Positions 32,366-44,412 of a stretch of 64,000 nucleotides of DNA are shown here, piece after piece. Origin of the DNA: Lindgomyces ingoldianus (lineage: Eukaryota; Ascomycota; Dothideomycetes; Pleosporales; Lindgomycetaceae). How positions within the stretch are numbered: position 1 is the first letter of the stretch; the number at the start of each line of letters is the position of its first letter. Where the stretch lies: positions 4,686-68,685 of the forward strand of contig NW_022985222.1 in the NCBI RefSeq assembly GCF_010093535.1, given 5' to 3'. The translations under genes and the position numbers were made by a program. The notes below the pieces were generated by a model that searched no databases, had not been told where the DNA came from, and saw only the letters and a program-made list of their open reading frames with translations.

Positions 32366-33372
32366 TATATTCGCAACCGGCAGTTTCGTCGAAATAAAAC
32401 AAAGAGGTGTTTAAGTATAGGCGGCAGGTCCTCTTGCACGTATTTGTAGGACCTTCTTAGAAAACGCCTCCCATTAATTTTAAATCAAGTGTGGGATGTG
32501 ATAGTGTCCTGCTGAGGTTAATTTGCGTAAATGCTAACCAATTCTACATGTTGAATCAACCGACACATCGCTACCAGAACTTTACCTAAAAGATAGGCGA
32601 AAAGTGCCACAAGCTACATATTAAGCCCTGTAAGTATCTCATTCAAGACTTATCTTAGTCATGCAAGCGAAATAAACAATTTGGGCCTTGTTTACCCCTG
32701 AGCTTAAAGGCTGTCCACGGGTTCTTAGCAACACGTACATCTTTGAACTACGGCAATTCCTCTAGTGCTTAGTTCGATCTAGTGAATTATGATCCTAGGT
32801 AGACACCGACATACACCGTCAACTTGATGGTGGAGACAGACCGAGGGCTTTACGCACACCACCCGAGGTGCTGCTGGAAATAGGTTAGCCTAGATGCTGT
32901 CTCACACTTGTTCCTTACTGTATACACATTTTCTGCCTCATTTTCTTTTCTTTTTGTAAACAAGCCCTGTTAAATTAATAAGGTTAATTGTGGCGTTAGT
33001 AATAACTTTGCAAACATGACTCTAGGTGCTGCTAGAGGTGGGTCAGGTTCGCTTCTATCTTACACTTTCACTCCCCACAATATATACTTTTTTTGCCCCC
33101 TTTTCGCTTCTGTTTAGTAAACAATAAGCCGCCTTATCACCTAGTACTCTTTGCTTATGCGTAGGCCCACAGCGACATGTTAAGCAGGTTAGCGCGACAG
33201 CGAAAATTAAAATATTAAAAATCTAGTTGCTACACTGTTCCCCCTAGCCTCTGCTACTCCTTAGCACCTAAATAGGTGTAAATAAAGGCTGTAGTAAAAA
33301 TTGTAAAGTCTATATTAGTTTACAAGCATTAGCATATAAAATCTCTAATTAAATCTCTATACTAGCTTCTCT
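32366..33372. other. Unmutated spacer upstream of the membrane-protein gene
   Basis: Base composition is normal up to about 33240, so it probably holds the promoter of the minus-strand gene and was spared by RIP as single-copy DNA. Two loosely similar stretches (about 32870-32985 and 33020-33135) share GGTGCTGCTRGA, a pyrimidine-rich run and TAAACAA. No start-proximal TATA box or other site can be named with confidence. 33240-33372 becomes AT-rich before the copia LTR. Confidence 0.5.
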
Positions 33373-33692
33373 TGTCAGATTGAAGACTGTTTCTAGGCTT
33401 CCTAAGATGAATGATGGGTTTTGATATAATGTATAGGATGATGATTGATTGTATTTTGTTCTCTTTTTTTCTTGTCTGCCCTGCTTGTGTTGCTCAGCTT
33501 TGTTTTTCCAGTCCAAGTCCCTTGCGCACTAGCCCTATGCGCGACTAGCTTGCAACATGCTGCAATTTGTTGCAAAATGCTGCAACATGCAGCAATTTAC
33601 AGCAACATACTGTTTAAGCTTATTGCTTGTACTATGTAGCAGCTTTTGTCCAGCGTTCCTCCTGTCTTGACAGTAGGTGCGCATATCTAACA
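33373..33692 (-). repeat. Copia LTR (3' LTR), 320 bp
   Basis: Begins TGTCAGATTGAAGAC and ends CATATCTAACA. It includes a run of TGCTGCAA/TGCAGCAA words at 33550-33605. The plus-strand 64-codon frame inside is not a gene. Confidence 0.9.
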
Positions 33693-34449
33693 CACCCTCT
33701 TAGCTTAGACATGCTTTAAGCTAGTTCCTAATTGCGCAACCTTAGTATGCTTCTAGAGCTTCTATTCTTGCTTTAATTTCTTCTATATCTGCTTTCTAAC
33801 TAACTATTCTCTCCCTAACATTAACTAGCTAAATTTGCTAAAGAAAGCTTAGCTATTTACTAGCTAAAAGCGCTTTAGTAAGTCTGTCTATAAGCATCTT
33901 ACTAAAGAGGACATAGACACTCTTAATTATTTGTTAAAAGACTTCTTGTTAGAGCTAGTAGTTATAGATGTTAACATGTTAGAGCTTAGTTTAAAGTTAA
34001 AATATCTTTTTATTTACTAGTTAAATCTTCTACTTGTTATTACACTAAATTATAATAGTTAAATTAAGTAGCTTAACTTATAGTTTATTAAAAAGCATTC
34101 TTATAAACATAGCTTTTTTAGTAACTTAGAATAGTGTAATTAATTCTACTTTTATTATTAATGTTATAACTATATTTTATTTATTTACTTGCTATGTAAT
34201 CTATCTACTAAATAGTTAAATAACATAGCTTTAAAAGCTTTTTTTATTTAGTGTATTATTTATAAATAACATATTGCTTACTACTATAAAGTATTTTTCT
34301 TTTTCTAATTAAAGTGCGTATGTTTGTGTTGCATGTAAGTATAGGATAACTTAATTAGCTACATTCTAATAGTTAGATGCAGGATTTATAATAAACTATG
34401 TAAAGTGTGATATAGTAAAGGTAATGTCTAGTCTTATAGTAACTACTAT

Positions 34450-35250
34450 AAAGAGCAAAGATTTAATCTTCTACTAATAATAATTTACTGTTAATAAAGT
34501 TGTAAAACTAAATTACAGCATAAGTTTAATCTTACTTATAGGTGTAGTATACTGCAGGTTCTTTTTATTAGCTAGCCTAGCTATCTTATTAATATATAAG
34601 GCTTATAATAGCTAAATTATTTATTACTATTAATTTCTAATAATCTTAACTTTTAGAAACTATTATAAGTCCTTACTTCTTATAAAAGTATACTTCTTTT
34701 ATAACTAGTCTACTACACGCTGTGTATCTACTTTAGAGCCTTTTTTATACATAATAATAAAGTTGTCTATGTAAAAAAAAAGAAATTCTAGCTTTAGTTA
34801 TATAGTAGAGTTTATATAAAATAGCTAAAAACTTAAGGCTTTTAAAAGTTATTATAAAATAGTGTTGCTAGAGTAGAAGAGAAATTTATAAGCTATATAG
34901 TGCTTTTTAAAGCTTTAGTATTATACTTAGTTTTTAATAGCCTCTTAGCATCTGCATGTAGATATTGTAGTTAATTGCTGTGTATATAAACATATTAGTT
35001 ATATTATATTATTTAAGCTCTAAGTTAAAGTGTGTAGATATTACTATTAGCATTTAAAATAAGCGTTTTGCTAAGGTAGTAGTGTAGGTATTTTATATAG
35101 TAATATTTTTTTATTAACTACTGTAGACTACTAGTTGCGCCTTACATCTTTATAATCTATAGTGCTTATTAAGCTTGTAGGTGTACACCTACATACAATC
35201 TAGAATCTGCTATCTAGCTGCCTTAATTAGCTTTATCTAGACCTCTGTCT
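34450..35250 (-). pseudogene. Copia reverse transcriptase/RNase H remnant
   Basis: The most readable part of the element. YIDN at about 34760-34775 stands for the catalytic YVDD, with downstream KGSKVDTQRVVD and the connection region to RNase H. Stops replace Gln and Trp codons. It would have copied the element's RNA into DNA in cytoplasmic particles. Inactive. Confidence 0.8.
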
Positions 35251-35430
35251 AGAATTTTATTATCTAATAACTATTTAGGTGCGTTTTTTCTACTACTTTA
35301 AACATTTTATGTAAAGAGTGCTTCTCTTGTTACTTTTAAGTTAATAGTAAAAGTAGTAGCTAGCTTTTATAAAGTGTTTTTTTTAAATAGCATTTTTATT
35401 AATGCTGCTTTATTTAGTGTCTTACTACTA

Positions 35431-36361
35431 ACGTACTTCATGGGCGAGTTGCTCACACACCCGAGTCGCTTACTTTTGCTAAGACCCCACTAAACCACCC
35501 TTCCTACACTAATGCATTCCCCACAACACCACTTAGACGCGCTAAAAGAATGTTAGATACAGCTTGCGCTCTAAGCTTTTAAATAAAACATAAAACTCTT
35601 AAAGAAATGTGCTGTAGCTATGTGCAGAGTCTTGTAAAAGACAATAAATAACTATAGCGCTAGACAACCTTTACAAGCTAATTCTACAGCTAAATTACAA
35701 AGGCTAGGCAATAAAAAGGAGCAGGTGATTATTAAGACTATACTTAAGCTATATGCGCAAGGAATTTCCCCTTAGATAGCATTTATAGCTAATATAGCTA
35801 ATTCTTTGCGCGCTAAGCGTAATCTAGGCTATGTTTNNNNNNNNNNNNNNNNNNNNNNNNNNNNNNNNNNNNNNNNNNNNNNNNNNNNNNNNNNNNNNNN
35901 NNNNNNNNNNNNNNNNNNNNNNNNNNNNNNNNNNNNNNNNNNNNNNNNNNNNNNNNNNNNNNNNNNNNNNNACGCTTAGCGCGCAAAGAATTAGCTATAT
36001 TAGCTATAAATGCTATCTAAGGGGAAATTCTTTGCGCATATAGCTTAAGTATAGTCTTAACAATCACCTGCTCCTTTTTATTGCCTAGCCTTTGTAATTT
36101 AGCTGTAGAATTAGCTTGTAAAAGTTGTCTAGCGCTGTAGTTATTTGTTGTCTTTTATAGGACTTTGCACATAGCTACAGCACATTTCTTTAAGAGTTTT
36201 ATGTCTTATTTAAAAGCTTAGAGCGCAAGCTGTATCTAATGTTCTTTTAGCGTGTCTAAGTGGTGTTGTGGGGAATGCATTAGTGTAGGAAGGGTGGTTT
36301 AGTGGGGTCTTGGCAAAAGTGAGCGACTCGGGTGTGTGAGCAACTCGCCTATGAAGTACGT
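35431..36361. mobile_element. Palindromic Fot1 derivative B4, interrupted by a gap
   Basis: Flanked by TA (35429-35430, 36362-36363). Both ends read ACGTACTTCAT(G/A)GGCGAG (the right end in reverse complement), and the two arms, about 400 bp each, are reverse complements with few differences up to the N run. Each arm encodes the N-terminal part of a family-B Fot1 transposase, so the element is an inverted duplication of the 5' half. It is inserted in the copia element. Same kind as B1 and B3. Confidence 0.93.
35837..35971. other. Assembly gap (135 N) in the centre of a palindrome
   Basis: 135 N between the arms of B4. The complete sister B3 is 1100 bp, while B4 has 796 called bases, so the missing piece would be about 304 bp if B4 is full size. 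Confidence 1.
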
Positions 36362-39300
36362 TATGCTTTTCTACATTTTTAGATCTTATGCTAGCTATAA
36401 AGGCTACAGCTTATAGTATAGTCTTTATAGACCTTATTTAGCTTAGCTTTAGTGCAGCTTTAGCTATTAACTATATAAGTAATGCTATAGGTAGTAAAGT
36501 ATTTAAAGAAGATAAATAGTTATCTTTAATTTTTTTTTCTTAATAGTAGCTTAGTAGGTCTACTTTAATAAAATTTAATATATTATTTATAGTGTTATTT
36601 TTATAAAATAACTTTATTTTTAGCTAATAACTAGGTGTTAGAAGCCTAATTATTCTAATATATATAGTAATTTTCTTTACTATGTTATATATAAGGTTAT
36701 TTATTAGGTCTTTAGGCTTACTGCTAAAAATTAAGTGTTTATTAAAAATAACATTATATGTATAAATTACTTTTACTAGCAGTAGTATTTATATGTAGTA
36801 GATGTTTAATAATTAGTACTTAACTAAATATCTAATCTATGCCTTTAAGTCTAGCCTTTATAGCTTAGATTTATTCTAATATGTGTTATTAGTTATTATA
36901 AATGCTTTATAGCTATAAGCTTTTAGATGTGTAAAGCTTAGCTTTTAAATTAACATAATAACTTTATTATTTAAAGCTGCTTATGTAAAGAAGATCTTAT
37001 ATAGTATCTTTTAGTTGTTAGCATAGTTTAGCGTCTAATTATATAGGTATACGCTAGCTCTAGTAATGTATAGCTATATATTTTATAGTAGGTTAGCATC
37101 TAGTTGCATAGCCTATAACTTCTTCTTATTTACACTTTCTAAGCGTTTAGCTTCTCTATTCTAGGCTTATATATCTTGTGCTAAAGGCTTAATAGTTATT
37201 CTATATAATACTAGCTAGCGTTCTACCTTTAGTTTTACTATTATAATTTTATTATTAGCTTTAATAACTTTTACAGTAATATTATAATAGTTCTTTAAAA
37301 AAAGATAAAAATTATAAAAGCTTTAATAATTAATTTAGTAAGCTTATTATTTTTAAAGTAAAGGTCTTACTAAAGGCTAAAATACTTATTAATAATTAGC
37401 ATTTAACTTTACTTCTTTATAATGCTTTATGCTTTATATGCATAGAAATTAATTAATAGTTTCTTATTAAGTTTACTATTACTTATTTATAGTGCACAGC
37501 TAATTTATTATTGTATCTTAGCTCTACTATATAAGTTATATTAGACTATTGTAATTTTTTTAATTTACACTCTCTTAGCTTACAATATAAGGTGTTTAAG
37601 TGTAGCTAGTCTAAGGTGTCTAAAATGCTTATGCTATAGCTCTACTAATGCCTTTTATAGACTATATTTAGTTCTTGTGTTAATTATGTGTGTATAATAT
37701 AAGCTCTTTTATAGTAAATAGTACTCTAACACTTATTAGCTATAGATTTTTATAAAATCTTTAATTATTATCTTATTTAGAGCTTTTAAAGCAGTTAGCT
37801 CTGCTTATGTGTCCTACTAGATTCCTCTCTGTTATAGTAGGCAAAATAAGACTAGGTTGCATAATATGTCTAAGCATAGTGCAGCGTTATGTAGTATAAG
37901 ACTATATACTTAACTATGTGTTTTATACTTACTTTTTAAGCTTAGTGTAATTAATCTATAGCTTTAAATCTATACATTAAAGTTTATAGACTAGATAAAG
38001 TCTTTTAGTATTAGTAAATAATAGTTACAAATTTAATTAAGATTATTTATAATATAGTATGTTAAGCTTAAGCTAAGAATAAATAATTTTTTTAGTAAAT
38101 ATCTATTCTAGTTTAAATTAACTATAGCTAGTAATATAGCTGCCTTAATTCTTAATACTTTCTAGCTTTTAAGTTAGTCTTTTTATATCTCTTATATAGG
38201 TGTATGTAAACTCTTTAAAATTAGTATTCTTAAATTATATCTACACTACTCTTTAAGTAAGCTTTAAAATTTTAAGTTATGCTTACACTTTAATACTATA
38301 AGCTTTTTAACTCTTTTATTTAGCATTTACTAGTCTAGTGCTCTGTCTAAATAGACGTAAAAGTAATTCTTTAGTGCATAGATGTGTCTACATGTAGAAC
38401 ATTCAGTGCCTTTTATTTTAGTAAGTTTTTAGCTTAAAAATAACTTCTTATTATTTTTTAATAATGTTAATATTAAAGTTTACTTTATTTTTTTAATATT
38501 ATAACTTTTGTACTATAAGCGTCTCTATTTATGCCCTAAGTAGTCTTTCTACTTTTAGTAAAATATAATAAGTTATTTATTATAAAAGTAGCTTTATGCT
38601 TTTTTATATATATTAAATAATTTAACATTATATATTTTTAAAAGCGCTTTATTATTTTTTTTTAATTTATGTTTAGTGTAAACTATCTACTTTCTTAAAA
38701 CGTTATAGACTAATAAAGAGCAACTTTATTTACAGTAGTTAGAAAGTTTTTTGTAACAGCATTAAACTATGTTATTTCTAGAAGATTTTATGTCTCTACT
38801 TCTATAGCAGCGTAATTATACTCTACTAGCTATAGGTTTTATATACTTGTGTTTTTTAGCAGCTTTAAAAATATATTATAGTAGTTACACACATATTTTT
38901 ATTTAAATTAGTTATTAATGCTAACTATAGCTTTTAGGTTTATAATTTACTATCTAAGTAGTTAATCTAAAGAACAGCGTGTATACTGTAGATGCAGGCT
39001 AACTATTAACTAGATAAAGATAATAATCTATTAAAAGCTTAATTACTCTGTTTTATAATTATGCTTATTACTTTTATACTTGTTAGCCTTTATCTTATAG
39101 TATTAAATAGCTTCTTTAAAGGCTCTAAAACTGCTTATTAATAGCTTGTTTATATGCGTAGGCGTTTTAATATTAAAGGCTAGTAAAAACTTAGCTATTA
39201 GCAGCATCTCTAGAGCTCTTAGTTTAGAGATTATTTAGATAGTTAACTTAGGATCCACTTGCAGCTAGATGCTGTGCGCTACACATCTTAATTGCAGCTG

Positions 39301-39404
39301 CATTATCTAGGCTCTGTAGTTAGTGTGGTCTTAAAGGACAACTGTCGCGTCTTAAGAAAGCTAGGTAGCTATTTTATATTAATAAAGGCACTAAGACTTT
39401 TAAT

Positions 39405-39695
39405 TATTAGATTAAAGCACTGTTTCTAGGCCTTCTAAGATAAATAATAGGTTTTAATATAATGTATAAGATAATAATTAATTGTATTTTATTCTTTTTT
39501 TTTCTTATCTGCTCTGCTTGTATTGCTTAGCTTTGTTTTTCTAGTCTAAGTCCCTCGCGCACTAGCCCTATGCGCAACCAGCTTGCAACATGCAGCAATT
39601 TGCAACAACATACTGTTCAAGCTTATTGCTTGTACTATGTAGCAGCTTTCGTCTAGCGTTCCTCCTGTCTTAACAGTAGGTGCGCATATCTAACA
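39405..39695 (-). repeat. Copia LTR (5' LTR), 291 bp
   Basis: Matches 33373-33692 but lacks ~29 bp of the TGCTGCAA run. Its first bases are TATTAG instead of TGTCAG, a RIP change in the terminal TG. It ends CATATCTAACA. Confidence 0.9.
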
Positions 39696-39859
39696 TCTCT
39701 ATTGTTGCCCTAGGAAAGAGAATGCCTTAGCTTAAAAATTACTACATTTAGAAGTCAACTAGGAATAAAATTTATATAAACTTTAGCATAAGGTAGGTCT
39801 AACCTAGACTAGGAAAACGCTAAGCTTAATACAGTATCTGCTAACTAATTTTCCTATAA

Positions 39860-40148
39860 TGTAACGATCCTCATGAATCGTTCCATCTCGAGTCGCCCGG
39901 AACCTCCGGAAGGCCCTCGTATCGGCCCCGACCTCGACCTGGCCCCGACCCCTGCTGTTACCCCTACTCCCTCATGTATTTAGTCGCACCTTGCCCCTGT
40001 AGCTAGCTCAGTAGTTTTCTGATATCCTTTCGTACAAGGCCTATAGGTGTCAATGGCATTCCCAGGTTCAGAGTCCCCACGCACTCCCATATGCCTCTGA
40101 GTGGATTCCCACCGCATTCAGACCCATTGTCTTGCCTGCGCCGTTACA
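39860..40148 (+). repeat. Left LTR of the small element
   Basis: TGTAACGATCCTCATGAATC to GCGCCGTTACA, with a GC-rich middle (TCGGCCCCGACCTCGACC). Retains CTCGAG where the right LTR has CTCAAG. Confidence 0.92.
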
Positions 40149-40992
40149 TTATATTAGAAAACTCGCTTTTGCTAGTGACAGCCTTATACAATATCGCATT
40201 AATTGTCTGTTTAACTACGTCTAAGCCTAAGACGCGTCTAATTTAGTTTAGGTTGTAATCCTCTACACTATTACATTAAATTACTTAGTTTATAGACTAG
40301 ATCCTATTAACCTCTAGTTAACTAAAGCCTTTAGGTTTAGAACTTCCTATCCCTATGTAATTAGAATTGCCTTTAGAAAAGTTGCAAAGAATGCGCTAAG
40401 GTAGAAACTTAGAGACTACTAATAACCTATTAGGATTAGAGACAACTGCTAATGCCTAACTTTTAACCACCCTCTAACCCTAGAGTTAAACACGCTCTAG
40501 CCAAGCCATACCACCACCCTGTCAACAGCTGAACCTGCGTCCGCGGGACCTAAAGCTAGCCCCACCTGATTTAGACTTGAGCCACAGCAACATGTCCTGA
40601 TAGACCTTAATTAACTACTAAATCACCCCTGACAATGCCTTAAATTATCTCTGCTACCTTAATAGCAAGAGACCTTTAAGGCACCCCTAACAATACCTAA
40701 ATGTCACCTTACTAAACGCACGCTAAAGATTAATAACTGCACAGATGGCAAGGAACAATTAGCAAGCCTTGATTATTAACAGGCTGCGCATCTATACGGA
40801 TCGCTATTGGAGCAGGCACGCACGTATGGCGTTTGGTTTGGAGGACACCGCTGGCAGTGCGAAGGAATACTTGGCAAGGACACCTAGCTAAATTGGACTA
40901 GTTTTGGTTTAAGGAGGCAGAGGACATAACAACAATACTTTGTACTATAACTACTACTAATAGGGACTATTAGTCTACAGAGGGGGGGGTAG

Positions 40993-41281
40993 TGTAACGA
41001 TCCTCATGAATCGTTCCATCTCAAGTCGCCCGGAACCTCCAGAAGGCCCTCGTATCGGCCCCGACCTCGACCTGGCCCTGACCCCTGCTGTTACCCCTAT
41101 TCCCTCATGTATTTAGTCGCACCTCGCCCCTGTAGCTAGCTTAGTAGTTTTCTAATATCCTTTTGTACAAGGCCTATAGGTGTCAATGGCATTCCCAGGT
41201 TCAGAGTCCCCACGCACTCCCATATGCCTCTGAGTGGATTCCCACCGCATTCGGACCCATTGTCTTGCCTGCGCCGTTACA
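40993..41281 (+). repeat. Right LTR of the small element
   Basis: Same length as the left LTR. Differences such as CTCAAG for CTCGAG and CCTCCAG for CCTCCGG are G-to-A. One site (CATTCGG against CATTCAG) is less mutated here than on the left. Confidence 0.92.
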
Positions 41282-41286
41282 TATAA

Positions 41287-42756
41287 TAACCTGTTCTCAC
41301 CACCTTAGAGCGTTATCTAGAGGTTGAGCTACAGGTATTACAAAGGGTGCAGCAAGAGTGTAACAGCGTAGGCAAGACAACACGTTTAAATGCAGTGTAA
41401 ATCCACTTAAAGGTATATAGAAGTGTGTAGGGACTTAGAATAGAGATTCTATTAACACTAATAGATCTTCTATAGAAGAATATTTAAAAACTGCTTAGCT
41501 AGCTAAGAGAAGAAGTGCAGCTAAATACTTAAAGGAATAGAGGTATAGCAAAAGCTAGAGTAGAGTTAGAGAAGATATAAGAAACCTTTAGATATTAGTT
41601 TATTAGGTTAACTTAAGTAGAATAATGTATACAAAGTATTATAAAGAGATTATAGAAATAGCAAAGACTTTATAAACTTAACTACTAGTTACATAACTAC
41701 ACCTAGCACCGCTATCTGCTTGCAGTTACATTTTACTACTGCACTACATTATTATAACCTACGTTTGTTTAATAATTACTTATAAAACTATACAATACTA
41801 TATATTTTAGTGCAGCCTTGTAGCAACGTTTAGGTGTTAAGTAGTAGAGGTTGCAAAGAGTGCTATAAAGAGTGTAAACTTAGAGAGACTTATCTTATAA
41901 GTTAGCCTCTCTATAAATAATGTTACGCTAATACTATTTTTAATTAGGTAAATGTTTTACACCTTCTAAGCTAATTAATAGCTAATAGTAATAACGTGTA
42001 AAATTATCTATAAAGTATCTAAAGTAAAATAAACTAAGTATAGCGTTGCTAAAAGGTTAACCTTCTAGCTAGCATAGTAGAAGAATATATATAGGTAGAG
42101 AATTGTATAAGATACACCTTCTAGCTTAAATAGCAAAACAAAAAAGAAAATAAATCTAAATATAAAATAGCCTCTATAATACACTCTTCTAGTCTACGTA
42201 GTAAATAAACGTGAAAGACAGATTAATATAGTAGCCTCTATACTAGGCACTGCTAAAAAAAACTTTCTACTAAGTGTAGAAATTAATCACAGCCTGTGTA
42301 GAGATAATGCATTTTTATTAGTAAAGTAAAGGTGTAAGATTACAGTCTATAGTTGGACCAACGTAATTCCACCCGAAGTGCTCTACAATCTAGCTAGGTT
42401 AGGGCAGGGCTTGTTTACAGACTAGTAGGAAGACGTGGAGGCAGTACAGCTGCCTAGGATTACAGAGGAATCCATTGTCTAGTAGGACAGGATGCTAAGG
42501 AAATAGAACAAGTCTAAGCAAGTTAGACAAGCTTGCTGTATAGTAAGCTTATCTAAGCTTAACTTAACTTGTTCTTAGCACTATTAGACACGTATATAGT
42601 TTTAACTTTAAACAACCTTTAGAAGGTGTGTTTAATGTTTAGTTTATTATTTAAGTTATTATTTAGTTTACCTTTACATAGACTAAGTAGCATCTAGCTT
42701 TCTAATAAGCTGTAATACTATTTGTATATCTTACACTATATATACCTCTAATTCTG
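41287..42756. other. Degraded DNA without a recognised gene
   Basis: The first 130 bases read on the plus strand as LEVELQVLQRVQQECNSVG, a protein-like stretch that may be a transposase or gag tail, but I cannot assign it. The rest is AT-rich with stops in all frames. 42340-42500 is less mutated (GGACCAACGTAATTCCACCC) and shows no feature. Confidence 0.4.
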
Positions 42757-43131
42757 TCTAACAGGACTGTTTAACCTAGCTACTATACTGCTGCATTAAG
42801 GGACAAACTATGATCTAGTCACCCTACCTCTCTCTAGTAGCCTATTAGCCCTTACGTAGGACTGTACACCCTACTGTCGGCCCCTTCTCTCTGCTTTAAC
42901 CCTAGGGATAGTGTGAAGCTATGTGAGGCACTAGAGACATAAGGAACTGCATTAAATGTATTGCTAGAGGAGTCCTTTGCAGGAGTCTATATATATGCGA
43001 AATAAGTAGGTGAGTCGTGGCAACAGACTGTGCTGAGATGCATACAACTATAGTGACGACGCATCTAAGTGTCACCACTGCAAACAGATAGCATTAACCT
43101 GCGTGCTTTTACAAAGCAAGAATTGTAACAT
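42757..43131 (+). repeat. Possible single LTR before a gag-like region
   Basis: Starts TGTCTAACAGGACTG and ends AAGAATTGTAACA. It contains a TATA-like GTCTATATATATGCG at about 42988 and lies just left of the gag-like frame. No second copy is in the window, so this is a guess from position and termini. Confidence 0.3.
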
Positions 43132-43179
43132 TAAACACTGCCTCTTTAAAAAGTATAACCTTTTAACACAACCTTAATT

Positions 43180-44410
43180 CTAACATAGCCTACATAGCTT
43201 TGTTAGGATTAACAGAAGTTCTAACAGCTAACAAAGAAGTTCTAGTAGAATAGATTAACAGTATCTAGGACAACATTAAGGAACTCTAATAAATTAGTAA
43301 TAAGATTAGTAAGCTAGTTAGTTGTTACAAAGAAGTAAAAAACTTATGTTAAAAAGTAACTTAACTTAATAATTAACCTACACTAATAAACCTTTAAACA
43401 GCTACAAATGTAGTAAATTAAATACATGCGTTGCAGGTAGAGCTAGCAAAACTTTAAAACATATTAACTAAAAAAGCAAGTATTACAGCTAAAAAAACTT
43501 TAGAACTAGACTCTCTAAAGCCTTTTAAAAGATTGCTAAAGAACCTTTGCTGTTTTTTTACTAGATGCTACCTCTACATGTAATACAACAGAGGAGCATT
43601 CTAGACTAATGCAGAAATAATATTATAGATAGATTGCACTTAGAAGAACCCTTAGCAATATAGTTCTAACTACACGCAGACAATTAGATAAACTTTAGAG
43701 CAAATAGCACTACACTAAACCCTAAGACTAAAGAAGTATTTAGTAGTGTAAAAGCTTTTAGGGAAGCTTTAACTGCTATTTATAAAACTATAGATAAATA
43801 GAAAATTGCTTCTAATAAGTTAGACGCCCTAAAGTAAGGAAAAAAAACTGCCTAATACTATACAGCATGTTTTAGAGAACAGTTAGCTATCTATAGATAG
43901 ATAGACTAAAAAGCGCTTTACAGAATGTTCTATAATAAGTTAAAAGACATAATAAAAAACAAATTTATATATAATAAAAAGCTAACTACTCTTAAAGACT
44001 TTATTATAAAAGTACCACTTTACAATAATAGGCATAGAGAATGTAAAAGAGAAAAACAGTGTAGAGAAGCTTTTTAAAAACCTAAGTTTATTTCTAAGAA
44101 AAAAAAAGCCTCTTATTATAATAAAAAACCTATAGACCTTAGTTACGTAAAGCATACATAAAGCCTCTTCTTAAAAAAAAGCTAAGCCTTTAAACGCAAT
44201 AAGCTGCTTTTAACTAAGAAGTAATAAAAAGTGCTAGAGAACAAGGCCTGCCTAAACTATAAAAAAGTAGGACATATCTGCTAGAATTACCTAGACTTCT
44301 AGAAGAGAGAGAATAAAAATACTACTATAACAGTAAAAGCTATCACTGCTAAATACAGCCTTATAGATAAGGAAATATTAAAAAGACTAGACAACAGACT
44401 TTACTAGTAA
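43180..44410 (+). pseudogene. Gag-like retrotransposon remnant with a mutated zinc knuckle
   Basis: The plus strand reads with RIP stops as a Ty3/gypsy-style Gag: VLTANKEVLVE near 43220, FREALTAIYKTIDK near 43760, YYTACFREQLAIY near 43860 and FYNKLKDIIKNKF near 43930, typical of the capsid region. Near 44245 is CLNYKKVGHIC.NYLDF, a CX2CX4HX4C knuckle in which the second and fourth Cys are Tyr, each a G-to-A change. Gag would bind RNA and build the particle. The sequence is unlike the gag of the 318-bp-LTR family further right, so it is a different element. It is broken by a Fot1 insertion at 44413, and recognisable pol is not seen. Confidence 0.65.
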
Positions 44411-44412
44411 TA

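Larger units (their letters stand above)
33373..39695 (-). mobile_element. Ty1/copia-type LTR retrotransposon, RIP-degraded
   Basis: Bounded by LTRs 33373-33692 and 39405-39695 and by the 5-bp duplication TCTCT (33368-33372, 39696-39700). The minus strand carries the coding region, so the 5' LTR is at the right. The reverse transcriptase shows FYIDNFIIMYKKGS (family YVDDFII; Asp to Asn by RIP) near 34760, followed by VDTQRVVD and SKDL..FLKVKI, then SYIEKIARL-like and 'MSEIEL'-like segments near 34500-34620. This is the copia RT-to-RNase H order. Stops are dense. Gag and integrase, expected between 36400 and 39300, are too mutated for me to point to residues. A palindromic Fot1 derivative (35431-36361) is inserted. 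6323 bp as assembled. Confidence 0.88.
39860..41281 (+). mobile_element. 1.42-kb non-autonomous LTR retrotransposon
   Basis: Two 289-bp LTRs (39860-40148 and 40993-41281) have the termini TGTAACG...CGTTACA and flank an 844-bp internal region. The target duplication TATAA is exact (39855-39859, 41282-41286). A polypurine tract AGAGGGGGGGG just left of the right LTR sets the plus orientation. The internal region has no coding frame of note and no reverse transcriptase, so movement would need enzymes from elsewhere. No convincing tRNA primer-binding site follows the left LTR. The LTRs differ at about eight to ten positions, all transitions. It is more GC-rich than its surroundings, suggesting a younger insertion. 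By size it resembles TRIM elements, though its LTR is not related to the other LTRs here. Confidence 0.93.

Noticed and set aside
41287..41420. Transposase C-terminal tail (LEVELQVLQRVQQE)
   Set aside because: Only a short coiled-coil-like stretch is readable; not enough for a family call.
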